DNA of 19,509 nt from assembly GCA_019084435.1 (NCBI GenBank), contig JAHRFV010000002.1, positions 1 through 19,509 of the forward strand. The letters are read 5' to 3'. Both the position numbers and the translations under genes were made by a program. Positions 6,081 through 14,882 of the stretch are shown here, piece after piece; the stretch's first letter is position 1; the number at the start of each line of letters is the position of its first letter. Source of the DNA: Dethiosulfatibacter sp. (lineage in GTDB: Bacteria; Bacillota_A; Clostridia; Tissierellales; Dethiosulfatibacteraceae). Below the pieces are notes generated by a model. It searched no databases and was not told where the DNA came from. It worked only from the letters and a program-made list of their open reading frames with translations.

Positions 6081-8006
6081 CTATTCTACACCTGGAGAAT
6101 CATTCTCCCTGCTATTTATCTTTTGTGAAATTATGTCAACCAAATCCTTGACTTCCATACTCCCTAAATCACCTTTATCTCTTACCCTGACAGAGACCGC
6201 TCCACTTTCTGCCTCTTTCTCTCCGACAACTAGCATATATGGTACTTTCTGAAGTTGGGCTTCCCTGATTTTATAGCCGATTTTTTCCGATCTCAAATCA
6301 GTCTCGACCCTAAAGCCTTTGGCTAGTAGCTGTGCCTGTACCTCTTTGGCATAGTCATTGAATTTATCCGATATCGGCATAATCTCAATCTGCACAGGAG
6401 CAAGCCATGTTGGAAATGCGCCTGCATAATGCTCTACCAGGATGCCCAGGAATCTCTCTATACTGCCAAAAATGGTCCTGTGAAGAATAACAGGTGTGTG
6501 CTTCTCACCATCTGATCCCACATAGCTCAGTTCAAATCTCTGAGGCATCTGGAAATCCAATTGGCAGGTGCCACACTGCCAAGTTCTGCCGATAGCGTCC
6601 TCAAGATGGAAATCTATTTTGGGTCCGTAGAATGCACCATCGCCTTCGTTAATGATGTATTTGACACCCATTTCATCTAGTGCGGTTTGTAGTGCATCTG
6701 TGGCTTTGTTCCATTCTTCTTCTGTTCCCATGGATTTTTCAGGTCTGGTTGATAACTCAACATGATATTTAAAGCCAAATATCTTGTACATGTCATCTGT
6801 AAACTTGACAACGCCTTTGATTTCTTCCTTTAGCTGCTCCAATGTCATAAACAAGTGAGCATCATCCTGTGTGAAGCTCCTGACACGCATGAGACCGTGA
6901 AGAGCGCCTGACATCTCATGTCTGTGAACAAGACCCATCTCACCCATTCTTAGGGGCAGGTCTCTGTATGAGTACATGTTGCTCTTATATATCAGCATGG
7001 CTCCTGGACAGTTCATCGGTTTGACAGAATAGTCCTCGCCATCTATTTTGGTAAAATACATGTTTTCCTTATAATTATCATAGTGGCCGGATCTGTGCCA
7101 CAACTCTTCATTCAGAATGATAGGCGTCTTGACCTCGCCATATCCCCTCTTGCTGTGTTCTTGTCTCCATAGGTTTTCCAGGATATTTCTGACAACCATT
7201 CCTTTTGGATGGAAGAATGGAAATCCGGGTCCTTCCTCATGCATTGAAAACAGGTCCAGTTCTCTTCCCAGTTTTCTGTGATCTCTTTTCTTGGCTTCTT
7301 CCAATCTGTGAAGATATTCTTCTAGCTGCTTGTTTTTTTCAAATGAAGTGGCATAGATTCTTTGCAACATTTTGTTTTTCTCACTGCCTCTCCAGTAAGC
7401 GCCTGCAAGGCTTAAAATCTTGAAGGATTTTACCCTTTTGGTCGAATCTAGATGTGGCCCTGCGCAAAGGTCGACAAAATCCCCCTGTTTATAGAAGGAA
7501 ATAATGGTATCCTCAGGTAGGTCCTGAATCAACTCTACCTTATATTTCTCTCCCTTTTCAGCCATGAAAGCGATGGCTTCATCTCTTGGCAATTCAAATC
7601 TTTCAACCTTAAGATCTTCCTTGACGATTTTTTTCATCTCGGCTTCAATGGCTTCTATGTCGCTTTCTGTGAAAACATGTTCCGAATCAAAATCATAATA
7701 GAATCCATTATCTATAGGAGGACCAATGGCTAATATGGTGCCCGGAAATAGTCTCTGTACCGCTTGTGCCATAATATGGGAGCTGGTGTGTCGGAATATG
7801 TCCTGGCCTTCCTCATCCTCAAATTTCAACAGTGTGACATTGCTATCCTCGGTTATCAAATAGTCAAGCCCTACTTTTTTACCATTGACCATTGCGCCTA
7901 GTATTACCCTAGCCAATCCCTCGCTGATGTCTTTTGCAACGTCAATTACCTTGATTTCTTGTTCATACTCTCTGATACTGCCATCCGGCAATGTTATTCT
8001 TATCAT
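6081..8006 (-). CDS. thrS: Threonyl-tRNA synthetase
   Basis: 641 residues, the normal bacterial length. It charges tRNA-Thr with threonine. Order: TGS domain (about 1-62); editing domain with HTSSH (73-77) and DLCAGPHLD (about 180-188); class II catalytic core with MNCPGAM (zinc-binding Cys), motif 2 around VHRHEMSGALHGLMRVRSFTQDD, and motif 3 LHRTIFGSIERFLGIL; then the anticodon-binding domain from about LAPVQIEIMPI to the end. The ribosome site GAGGAGGAG lies just before the ATG. Expression is controlled by the threonine T-box leader directly upstream. No frameshift or missing motif is visible. Confidence 0.98.
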   Translation of the reverse strand: MIRITLPDGSIREYEQEIKVIDVAKDISEGLARVILGAMVNGKKVGLDYLITEDSNVTLLKFEDEEGQDIFRHTSSHIMAQAVQRLFPGTILAIGPPIDNGFYYDFDSEHVFTESDIEAIEAEMKKIVKEDLKVERFELPRDEAIAFMAEKGEKYKVELIQDLPEDTIISFYKQGDFVDLCAGPHLDSTKRVKSFKILSLAGAYWRGSEKNKMLQRIYATSFEKNKQLEEYLHRLEEAKKRDHRKLGRELDLFSMHEEGPGFPFFHPKGMVVRNILENLWRQEHSKRGYGEVKTPIILNEELWHRSGHYDNYKENMYFTKIDGEDYSVKPMNCPGAMLIYKSNMYSYRDLPLRMGEMGLVHRHEMSGALHGLMRVRSFTQDDAHLFMTLEQLKEEIKGVVKFTDDMYKIFGFKYHVELSTRPEKSMGTEEEWNKATDALQTALDEMGVKYIINEGDGAFYGPKIDFHLEDAIGRTWQCGTCQLDFQMPQRFELSYVGSDGEKHTPVILHRTIFGSIERFLGILVEHYAGAFPTWLAPVQIEIMPISDKFNDYAKEVQAQLLAKGFRVETDLRSEKIGYKIREAQLQKVPYMLVVGEKEAESGAVSVRVRDKGDLGSMEVKDLVDIISQKINSRENDSPGVE

Positions 8007-8026
8007 TTCTTCTCCTCCTCAAAAAT

Positions 8027-8055
8027 AAAAAAACTCCTCCCTGGAAAGGGACGAG
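8027..8055 (-). terminator. T-box-controlled terminator of thrS
   Basis: On the minus strand CTCGTCCC pairs with GGGAGGAG (one G-G mismatch) around a short loop and is followed by seven Ts. It competes with the T-box antiterminator just upstream. Confidence 0.85.
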
Positions 8056-8250
8056 ATATGATCACGTGGTTCCACCCTAATTGGTGCTTTGAAGGCTTAT
8101 CGCGCCCATACGAAGTCCTTACCTCATGGAGCTCGGACTTTGCTCAGAGTTAGTTTTCAACTTGTCATGCCTAAAAATACTTTCACCCTAGGTATTTTCT
8201 CTCTAAGAAGCTGTATCAAGCTTACTCGACTCATCACTGCTTTAATATTG
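8027..8250 (-). promoter_or_regulatory. Threonine T-box riboswitch leader of thrS, specifier ACU
   Basis: The minus strand carries the T-box consensus AGGGTGGAACCACG at 8077-8064. Its UGGA would pair with a tRNA ending UCCA, fitting a U discriminator base. In stem I the AGTA motif (in GAGTCGAGTAAG) faces GAAAACTA, bounded by GAGT/ACTC below and CTTG/CAAG above. This places the specifier ACU (Thr) at 8154-8152, followed by A as in other T-boxes. AGAGAG and GGGTGAAAG lie in the distal part of stem I. Uncharged tRNA-Thr should stabilise the antiterminator and switch thrS on. Confidence 0.93.
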
Positions 8251-8255
8251 TATTC

Positions 8256-8284
8256 ATTATAATGAGATTCGTTATATTTGTCAA
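8256..8284 (-). promoter_or_regulatory. Consensus sigma-A promoter of thrS
   Basis: TTGACA (8284-8279), exactly 17 bases of spacer, then TATAAT (8261-8256) on the minus strand, just before the T-box leader. Both hexamers are perfect. Confidence 0.9.
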
Positions 8285-8339
8285 TTATCAAAAAAATTTT
8301 CTAATGATAAATTAATCTCCCTTTTTATCTTAAATGAGA

Positions 8340-8345
8340 TATAAT
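8340..8345 (+). promoter_or_regulatory. Candidate -10 box for hflK-hflC
   Basis: A perfect TATAAT 47 bases before the hflK ATG. The -35 region is poor and there is no TGn extension, so confidence is modest. It is divergent from the thrS promoter about 60 bases away. Confidence 0.5.
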
Positions 8346-8392
8346 AGTTATTGTGTGAAAAATCAACAAATACCAAAAGGAGAGGATAAGAC

Positions 8393-9547
8393 ATGAATTC
8401 ATTTATACCTATAATCATATTGATGGTCGTCATCAGTGTTGTTTCTTCAATCTTCAAGGGAGCGGCAAATGGCAAAGAAAACCCCTTCTCTGCATTTATG
8501 AACAGAGAAAAGGTGCGAGAATACGACGAGCAGGGAAATCCGGTCTATAAGAACAAGCGCCCAAATCTTGGGAAATTCCCTAAGAAAACCATCATTGTTG
8601 TCATCGTTTTATTATTGGCGGTTTCCGCTGCCAGCGGTTCTTTCTACACCCTGGACCAAAGCGAACAGGCTTTGATCTTTAGATTTGGGGCTCATCGTGC
8701 TACTGTGTCAACATCAGGACTAAACTTTAAGATTCCATTTATTGAAACTGTAGAGTTTGTCAATACTGAAGAGGTTAGAAGAATCGAGTATGGATTCAGA
8801 AGTGAATTCAATACAAGCGCAAATATCAGTGAATTCTCGAATCAGTATTATTCTGATGTCATGTCAGAAAAAGTAATGCTTACCAGCGATGAGAACCTCG
8901 TTGAGGTTGAAGTAATTGTTCAATACAAGGTCATTGATCCTGAAGCCTATCTGTTAAATGTCAATGATCCTCGAGGCACTTTGGAACTAGCGGCATATTC
9001 ACGAATCAGAAGGGTTGTTGCCAACCATAATCTTGACAATATTCTGACCTTGAACAAGGCTGTCATGCAACAGGAAATGCTTGAGGATATTCAAGAAATC
9101 GCCAACAAGTATGGACTTGGTGTATTAATTATAGCCGTTCAGCTTCAGGATGTTGATCCTCCATCTGCAGTTTCCGCAGCATTTACCGATGTCGCTAGCG
9201 CAAGAGAGGACAAGGAAAAATACATCAATGAAGCCAACCAATACTTCAACAAGGTTATACCGGAAGCCAGAGCGCAAAAGGAAATGCTGCTGAATGAAGC
9301 TGAAGCCTATAAGACAGTCAGGGTCAACCAAGCAGAGGGAGATGTTTCCAGATTTGTTCAGATACTGGAAAGATACCAGGAAGCAACTGCCATTACAAGG
9401 ACCAGGATGTATCTTGAGGCTATGGGAGAGATTCTACCCGGTATGGATGTCTACATTGTGGATGGAGACAACATTACAATGTTGCCTGTCAAAGGTGCCA
9501 CAATCAGTGACCCAAATGCTGTAGTTGGTGCTACGGCAAACCAATAG
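8393..9547 (+). CDS. hflK: HflK-type SPFH/band-7 membrane protease modulator
   Basis: 384 residues with two N-terminal hydrophobic stretches (about 3-20 and 66-83). The band-7/SPFH domain begins at YTLDQSEQALIFRFG and is followed by a long coiled-coil-like region (EDKEKYINEANQYFNKVIPEARAQKEMLLNEAEAYK). In characterised bacteria HflK and HflC form a cage that surrounds and moderates the FtsH protease at the membrane. The RBS GGAGAGG precedes the ATG. hflC follows 10 bases after the stop. No ftsH is in the window. Confidence 0.9.
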   Translation: MNSFIPIIILMVVISVVSSIFKGAANGKENPFSAFMNREKVREYDEQGNPVYKNKRPNLGKFPKKTIIVVIVLLLAVSAASGSFYTLDQSEQALIFRFGAHRATVSTSGLNFKIPFIETVEFVNTEEVRRIEYGFRSEFNTSANISEFSNQYYSDVMSEKVMLTSDENLVEVEVIVQYKVIDPEAYLLNVNDPRGTLELAAYSRIRRVVANHNLDNILTLNKAVMQQEMLEDIQEIANKYGLGVLIIAVQLQDVDPPSAVSAAFTDVASAREDKEKYINEANQYFNKVIPEARAQKEMLLNEAEAYKTVRVNQAEGDVSRFVQILERYQEATAITRTRMYLEAMGEILPGMDVYIVDGDNITMLPVKGATISDPNAVVGATANQ

Positions 9548-9557
9548 GAGGTGTGAG

Positions 9558-10481
9558 ATGAAAAAAGGAATATTCATTATACTAGTCATTATTGCTATCG
9601 TATTGCTTGGAAACTCAGCCTATACGGTGGATTCTAGAGAACACGCTATCGTAACAAGATTTGGCGAGGTTCAAAAGGTAATTGTCAAGCCATCAAATTA
9701 CGATACTGTGATAAATACCATCAGTAGCAGCGAACGTTATTTATCTGTTTCAGTTTCAACAAAAGTTGGACTCCATTTCAAAGTGCCGTTTATCGAGCAT
9801 GTTGAAAAATTTGAAAACAGACTAATCACGTACAAGACCGCTCCAAGACAAGTCACAACATTTGATAAAAAAATACTGATTCTAAGCAACAACGCCCAAT
9901 GGCAAATTGTCGATCCTCTATTATTCAGAGTGACGATGAAAAATACAAATCAGGCAAGCTTGAGACTGGATGATATCTTATACTCTGAAATTAATGTACA
10001 AGTCGGTAAAACCGATGCACACACATTGATTGCAGACAAGGTCTATATTGAGGCGATGTCTGAGCAGATTGTTCAGGATGTCAACAAAGAAATGATCAAG
10101 TACGGCATTGAGGTCATCGATAACAGAATCTTGAAAACTGATCTGCACGAAAGCAACATATTGAACATATATGCTCGTATGGAAGCTGAGAGAAAACAAA
10201 AGGCCCAGCAATACCGTTCTGAAGGTGAAGAAGAAAAGCTGAAGATTATATCAGGGGCTGATAAGGATGCGGCCATCATGATCTCAGAGGCACAGAAGGA
10301 AGCTGAGATACTCAAGGGTGAGGGCGATGCATTAGCCGCACAGATCTATAGCCAGGCCTACAGTGCTGATCCTGAATTCTATGAGTTCTACAGAACTTTG
10401 GAGATGTATAAGGACACATTGACCGGCACAACAATGGTTATCGATGAAAGCTCACCATTGTTCAAATATTTGTTTCAATAA
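9558..10481 (+). CDS. hflC: HflC-type SPFH/band-7 membrane protease modulator
   Basis: 307 residues from the ATG at 9558, preceded by AGGAGGTG. An in-frame start further upstream overlaps hflK and lacks a ribosome site. One N-terminal membrane helix (about 4-22) is followed by YTVDSREHAIVTRFGEV, the SPFH opening, and a coiled-coil segment with RMEAERKQKAQQYRSEGEEE and repeated EA/EG motifs typical of HflC. It should assemble with HflK. The pair forms a two-gene unit ending at a strong terminator. Confidence 0.92.
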   Translation: MKKGIFIILVIIAIVLLGNSAYTVDSREHAIVTRFGEVQKVIVKPSNYDTVINTISSSERYLSVSVSTKVGLHFKVPFIEHVEKFENRLITYKTAPRQVTTFDKKILILSNNAQWQIVDPLLFRVTMKNTNQASLRLDDILYSEINVQVGKTDAHTLIADKVYIEAMSEQIVQDVNKEMIKYGIEVIDNRILKTDLHESNILNIYARMEAERKQKAQQYRSEGEEEKLKIISGADKDAAIMISEAQKEAEILKGEGDALAAQIYSQAYSADPEFYEFYRTLEMYKDTLTGTTMVIDESSPLFKYLFQ

Positions 10482-10516
10482 AACATGAGCTTAAAGTAAT
10501 TAGTTTATAGAATATC

Positions 10517-10554
10517 AAAAAGCACGTTCTCCTGTGATGAAGAACGTGCTTTTT
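10517..10554. terminator. Bidirectional intrinsic terminator between hflC and hisIE
   Basis: A perfect 14-bp stem, AAAAAGCACGTTCT (10517-10530) with its complement at 10541-10554, and a 10-nt loop, with T runs on both strands. It lies between two convergent genes. Confidence 0.93.
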
Positions 10555-10569
10555 TAGTTTTTATTCCTG

Positions 10570-11205
10570 TTAACGTCTCTTCTTCAGTTCTTCCTTTATA
10601 TCTTCGATTGAAACGCCCTGATTGATCATCAGAACCATGGTATGATAGACCAGGTCGCTGATTTCATAGATCAGCTCCTGGTTGTCGTTGTTTTTGGCCG
10701 CTATGATAACCTCAGCCGACTCCTCGCCTACTTTTTTCAGTATCTTATCAATTCCCTTGTCAAAGAGATAATTGGTGTATGAATCCTTCACCGGGTTTTC
10801 TTTTCGGTCGGCGATAATGCCATACAGTTTTTTCAGGATATCTTCTTCTAGAAGATTACCATCATCAATAACAGGATTGTGGAAGCAGGAGTATTGGCCT
10901 GTGTGGCATGCCGGTCCGGTCTGAATGACCTTCAGTAAAATGGTGTCGGCATCGCAGTCATAATACAAGCCCTTGATTTCCTGGAGATGACCGGATGTCT
11001 CCCCTTTTTTCCACAATGATTGTCTGCTTCTGCTGTAATAGCAGGCATACCCACTTTCAAGGGTCATGGCGATAGATTCTGCATTCATGTACGCCAGCAT
11101 CAGAACTTCCTTGGTTTCTACGTCTTGCGCTATAGCTGGAATCAAGCCTTTATCGTCAAATTTTATTTTTTTCAGCAATTCTTGAATATCTATATCTAAA
11201 TTCAT
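10570..11205 (-). CDS. hisI: Bifunctional phosphoribosyl-AMP cyclohydrolase / phosphoribosyl-ATP pyrophosphatase
   Basis: 211 residues from the ATG at 11205, chosen because GGTGAGG lies five bases upstream; an ATG at 11223 overlapping the hisF stop is possible. The N-terminal HisI domain has [26 protein letters not shown] and [12 protein letters not shown] with the metal-binding Asp and Cys residues. The C-terminal HisE domain (from about 118) has [14 protein letters not shown] and [13 protein letters not shown]. The fusion (hisIE) catalyses steps 2 and 3 of histidine synthesis. It is the last gene of the operon. Confidence 0.96.
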   Translation of the reverse strand: MNLDIDIQELLKKIKFDDKGLIPAIAQDVETKEVLMLAYMNAESIAMTLESGYACYYSRSRQSLWKKGETSGHLQEIKGLYYDCDADTILLKVIQTGPACHTGQYSCFHNPVIDDGNLLEEDILKKLYGIIADRKENPVKDSYTNYLFDKGIDKILKKVGEESAEVIIAAKNNDNQELIYEISDLVYHTMVLMINQGVSIEDIKEELKKRR

Positions 11206-11219
11206 ATCTTCCTCACCTA

Positions 11220-11978
11220 TCATATTCTGACCTCTATACCATTCGTTTTAAGATATTTCTTGAGATCCATTATATTGATTTCTCCGAAGTGAAATACCGA
11301 GGCGGCCAGTATGCCATCCACATCCGATTTTTCGACAACCTCTTTGAAGTGCTTCATTTCTCCCGCACCACCTGAGGCGATGACAGGCACTCTGACCCTG
11401 CTTGTGATCTGACTCAACAGCTCTATGTCATAGCCGTCCTTCATGCCATCCTTGTCAATGCTATTAACCACTATTTCTCCAGCACCAAGAGACACACCTT
11501 TGACTGCCCATTGGACGGCATCCAGCCCGGTATCTTCCCTGCCACCTTTTGTGTAGACGGTCCATGATCCGGTTTCATTTTTTTTAGCATCTATAGATAG
11601 GACAACGCATTGCGCTCCAAATCTTTCAGAGGCTTCCCGAATCAGCTCAGGATTTTTCACCGCTGCTGAATTGACAGACACCTTGTCTGCTCCATTTCTG
11701 AGAATCTCTGTAAAGTCCTCAAGAGTCGACACACCTCCGCCGACACTGAAGGGGATGTTGATTTCATCAGCCACCCTTTTGACAAATTCAAGGGATGTCT
11801 TTCTCTCGTCACTGGATGCGGTTATATCATAGAACACAAGCTCATCGGCTCCATTGTCGCTGTAGAATTTGCCTAGCTTTTCCGGTGCGTCCACATCTAC
11901 AATATCCTTGAACTGCTTTCCTTTTACTACCCTTCCGTTTCTAACATCCAGGCATGGAATTATTCTTTTTGCAAGCAT
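11220..11978 (-). CDS. hisF: Imidazole glycerol phosphate synthase, cyclase subunit
   Basis: 252 residues, a standard-length (beta-alpha)8 barrel. It opens with [16 protein letters not shown], placing catalytic D11, and has SIDAKK with the second catalytic Asp near 130. Phosphate-binding turns are VGGGV and ASGGAGEM. It takes ammonia from HisH and converts PRFAR to imidazole glycerol phosphate and AICAR. It overlaps hisA by 19 bases. Confidence 0.98.
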   Translation of the reverse strand: MLAKRIIPCLDVRNGRVVKGKQFKDIVDVDAPEKLGKFYSDNGADELVFYDITASSDERKTSLEFVKRVADEINIPFSVGGGVSTLEDFTEILRNGADKVSVNSAAVKNPELIREASERFGAQCVVLSIDAKKNETGSWTVYTKGGREDTGLDAVQWAVKGVSLGAGEIVVNSIDKDGMKDGYDIELLSQITSRVRVPVIASGGAGEMKHFKEVVEKSDVDGILAASVFHFGEINIMDLKKYLKTNGIEVRI

Positions 11979-12679
11979 TTCAGTGCCTCCTTGAAATCCA
12001 GATTGCCATCATAAAGAGCCTTTCCAATGATAGCACCGTATAGCCCTATAGCTTTCAGGTCTTCAATATCTTGTATCGTTGTCACGCCGCCTGATGCTAT
12101 GATATCCAGATTTGTTATATCCTGAAGTCTTTTGTACATGGCGATATTGGGTCCTTTGAGCATCCCATCTCTGAGTATGTCTGTATAGATCAGTGTTTTG
12201 ATGCCTGATTTCTCCATGATTTGACAGATATCGATGACATCCACGGACGTTACGTCCTTCCAGCCTCTGACAGCAGCCTTTCCTTCCACAGCATCCACAG
12301 AAACTGCCATTTGATTGGCATAGGTTTTGGCTAATGCCATCAGCAGTTCCTGATTCTCAACCGCTATGGTTCCCAATATGACCCGGCTGACACCTAAGGA
12401 AAGCAACTCATCTATTCTTGCTGCGGTTCTTATGCCTCCACCAATCTGTATGGGTATTGAGATGCTTTTTGTTATTTCTCTGATGGATTTTTTGTTGATT
12501 AGGGACTCGGACTCTGCACCATCCAGGTCGACGACATGTAGATACTCAGCGCCTGCCTGCTCCCATCTGATGGCCATGTCAACCGGGTTGTCCGAATAGA
12601 CTTTAATTTTGTTGAAATCTCCTTGCGTCAACCTCACGCATTTATTATCCTTTATATCCACCGCTGGAAACAGTATCAT
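11960..12679 (-). CDS. hisA: ProFAR isomerase
   Basis: 239 residues. It opens [20 protein letters not shown] with catalytic D8, and has [22 protein letters not shown] (second Asp near 129) and IASGGV phosphate-binding segments. It isomerises ProFAR to PRFAR in histidine synthesis. It overlaps hisH by ATGA and hisF by 19 bases, indicating tight translational coupling. No trpF-like dual function can be judged from the sequence. Confidence 0.97.
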   Translation of the reverse strand: MILFPAVDIKDNKCVRLTQGDFNKIKVYSDNPVDMAIRWEQAGAEYLHVVDLDGAESESLINKKSIREITKSISIPIQIGGGIRTAARIDELLSLGVSRVILGTIAVENQELLMALAKTYANQMAVSVDAVEGKAAVRGWKDVTSVDVIDICQIMEKSGIKTLIYTDILRDGMLKGPNIAMYKRLQDITNLDIIASGGVTTIQDIEDLKAIGLYGAIIGKALYDGNLDFKEALKCLQKE

Positions 12680-13281
12680 ATGATCAACTCCTTGTAGGCT
12701 CTTAGTATGTTATGCCCCACCAGACCGCTTTTTTCGGGATGGAACTGTATGCCGTAAACATTCTCATTCTTCACAATTCCCGGAATATCAATCTCATAGT
12801 TTGAGTGGGCTATGACTTCTTTTTTGTCAGAGTCCGCATAATATGAGTGTACATAATAGACATAATCTCCCTCAGTAACATATTTTAGCAATGGATCTTC
12901 CAATCTGTCAAAGATGAGGGAGTTCCAACCCATATGGGGTACCTTAAGTGAAATATCCATCATCCTTATATCTCCCCTTATCAAACCTAATCCTTCATAT
13001 TCACCATATTCATAGCTTCGTTCGTATAACAGTTGCATACCTAGACAGATTCCCAGAATGGGTTTACCCTTTTTAGCCTCGTCAATGATGACGTCAAACA
13101 TACCATTTTTTCTCAGTAGGTTGATAGCATCTCTAAAAGCGCCTACGCCCGGAAGTATGATGGATTTGGAATTCCTAATCATGGTCAAATCATCTGTGAT
13201 GACGGTGTCCAAGCCGACTCTCTCAAAGCCTTTTTGCACCGAATTTAGATTCCCCAATCCATAATCCATTATCACATGCAT
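12676..13281 (-). CDS. hisH: Imidazole glycerol phosphate synthase, glutamine amidotransferase subunit
   Basis: 201 residues, class I amidotransferase. DYGLGNLNSV opens the protein. The oxyanion-region LPGVGAF precedes the nucleophile C79 in GICLGMQLL, and the His/Glu of the triad lie in GIQFHPEKSG (about 177-186). It supplies ammonia to HisF. Its ATG directly follows the hisB stop (TAGATG). Confidence 0.97.
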   Translation of the reverse strand: MHVIMDYGLGNLNSVQKGFERVGLDTVITDDLTMIRNSKSIILPGVGAFRDAINLLRKNGMFDVIIDEAKKGKPILGICLGMQLLYERSYEYGEYEGLGLIRGDIRMMDISLKVPHMGWNSLIFDRLEDPLLKYVTEGDYVYYVHSYYADSDKKEVIAHSNYEIDIPGIVKNENVYGIQFHPEKSGLVGHNILRAYKELII

Positions 13282-13860
13282 CTACAACACCCCTTTTGAT
13301 GAAGCGATTCCTTCACCTATAATGTCTGCTGCCTCTGACAATACACGTCCCAGGGCTTTGAAAACAGCCTCGATCTTGTGGTGGTCGTTATTGCCATATA
13401 GGACTTCAACATGCAAGGTCAACTTGGCTGCCATGACAAATGCCCTTAGAAACTCCTCAAAATTCTGGGTGTCCATTTGACCTAGATACTCTTTTTTCAA
13501 ATCCACATTATATACAAGGTATGGTCTGTTGCTGATATCCAGCACTACTCTTGCCAATGATTCGTCCATTGGAATGTAGGCATTGGCATATCTTCTGATA
13601 CCCTTTTTGTCATTGAGGGATTGGAGAAAGGCTTGTCCCAATGCCAAACCTATGTCTTCAACTGTGTGATGGGTATCCACTTTCAGATCGCCTTGGCATC
13701 TGATTGTCAGGTCAAATTTGCCATGAAACGCAAGCAAGATCAACATATGGTCAAAAAAGCCAATCCCTGTGCTTATATCTGTTTGTCCTGTTCCATCAAT
13801 ATTCAATTCAACGAATATATCCGTTTCCTTTGTTTTTCGTTCAACGGTTGAAGCTCTCAT
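13282..13860 (-). CDS. hisB: Imidazoleglycerol-phosphate dehydratase
   Basis: 192 residues, the monofunctional dehydratase without the histidinol-phosphatase domain found in enterobacteria. Two internally related halves carry the manganese-binding DTHHTVEDIGLALG and NDHHKIEAVFKALGR motifs. It overlaps hisC by ATGA. Since the phosphatase domain is absent, a separate histidinol-phosphatase must be encoded elsewhere. Confidence 0.97.
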   Translation of the reverse strand: MRASTVERKTKETDIFVELNIDGTGQTDISTGIGFFDHMLILLAFHGKFDLTIRCQGDLKVDTHHTVEDIGLALGQAFLQSLNDKKGIRRYANAYIPMDESLARVVLDISNRPYLVYNVDLKKEYLGQMDTQNFEEFLRAFVMAAKLTLHVEVLYGNNDHHKIEAVFKALGRVLSEAADIIGEGIASSKGVL

Positions 13861-14882
13861 AGTATTTCCTCCAATTCTTTGATTAGAATTTCGTTCTCTT
13901 TCTCAGAGCCGACAGAAATTCGATAATAGCTAATTGAATTCATCGGCATTTTTCTGATTAGTATGCCCCGCTCACTTAACAGTTCAAACAGATCCTGTCG
14001 ATTGTGTTTAACGAACAGGAAGTTTGCTTTGCTTGGATAGACTTCAAAGTCCAATACCTTAAGTCTATCCGCCAGCAGCTCTCTTTGTGTTGCTATCTCT
14101 TCAACAAAAGCAGATACTTCAGATGGTCTGTCAAACGCCATTGCCCCATAATACTGCGATAAGGCATTTAGATTATAGGGTGATTTGATGGCCCAGAGCC
14201 TGTTAATCATTGTCTCATTTGCAATCATGCACCCGACTCTCAGCGCTGCAAGACCAAATGCTTTTGATAGCGTACGCATGACAATCAGATTTTCATACTT
14301 ATCGATCAGATCTACACAGGATTCGCCTCCAAAATCTATATAGGCTTCATCCAGTACGATGATGGAATCCTTCACCTGATTAAGAGCGCCAATGATGTCT
14401 TTTTTCTCCAGATAATACCCGGTTGGGTTGTTGGGGTTGCAGATAATCACTATTTTAGGCTTGATTTCTTTGGACTTGTCCACCAGCATATTGATGTCAA
14501 CGGAGAAATCTTCATTGCTCTCCAGCTTGACTAGTTTGGCACCTGCCATGACACAGTAGTTCTCATACATGCTGAAGGATGGTGTAAAGCTTAAAACACT
14601 GTCATCGATCTCACAGAAGCCATTGATGACGAGGTTGATCATGTCGCTTGATCCATTGCCAACCATGATGTTGTTTGGCTTGCATCCGTAGTAGTCAGCC
14701 AGCTTCTGTCTCAGTATCGTAGCATCACTGTCCGGATAGATATTAGCCTCAATCTTTTCTAAAAGAGTTTCTTGATTTAGGAGATAATTTTTTGTCTCAT
14801 TTGCATCCAGTTTTACTTTATAGGGTACCTGATTGACAAAATAGGGTTTGAGATTTCTGACACTTTTCTTTAATTCAATCAT
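13857..14882 (-). CDS. hisC: Histidinol-phosphate aminotransferase
   Basis: 341 residues from the ATG at 14882, chosen because AAGGAG lies six bases upstream; a TTG at 14897 is the less likely alternative. A PLP fold type I aminotransferase with YGCKPNNIMVGNGSSDMI, NPNNPTG, VLDEAYIDFGG and the PLP-lysine motif RTLSKAFGLAALRVG. It converts imidazole acetol phosphate and glutamate to histidinol phosphate. It overlaps hisD by eight bases. Confidence 0.96.
   Translation of the reverse strand: MIELKKSVRNLKPYFVNQVPYKVKLDANETKNYLLNQETLLEKIEANIYPDSDATILRQKLADYYGCKPNNIMVGNGSSDMINLVINGFCEIDDSVLSFTPSFSMYENYCVMAGAKLVKLESNEDFSVDINMLVDKSKEIKPKIVIICNPNNPTGYYLEKKDIIGALNQVKDSIIVLDEAYIDFGGESCVDLIDKYENLIVMRTLSKAFGLAALRVGCMIANETMINRLWAIKSPYNLNALSQYYGAMAFDRPSEVSAFVEEIATQRELLADRLKVLDFEVYPSKANFLFVKHNRQDLFELLSERGILIRKMPMNSISYYRISVGSEKENEILIKELEEIL

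Noticed and set aside
8148..8150. Second ACT triplet as the T-box specifier
   Set aside because: It lies in the ACTC strand of the helix below the specifier loop, whereas the ACT at 8154-8152 lies in the loop and is followed by A.
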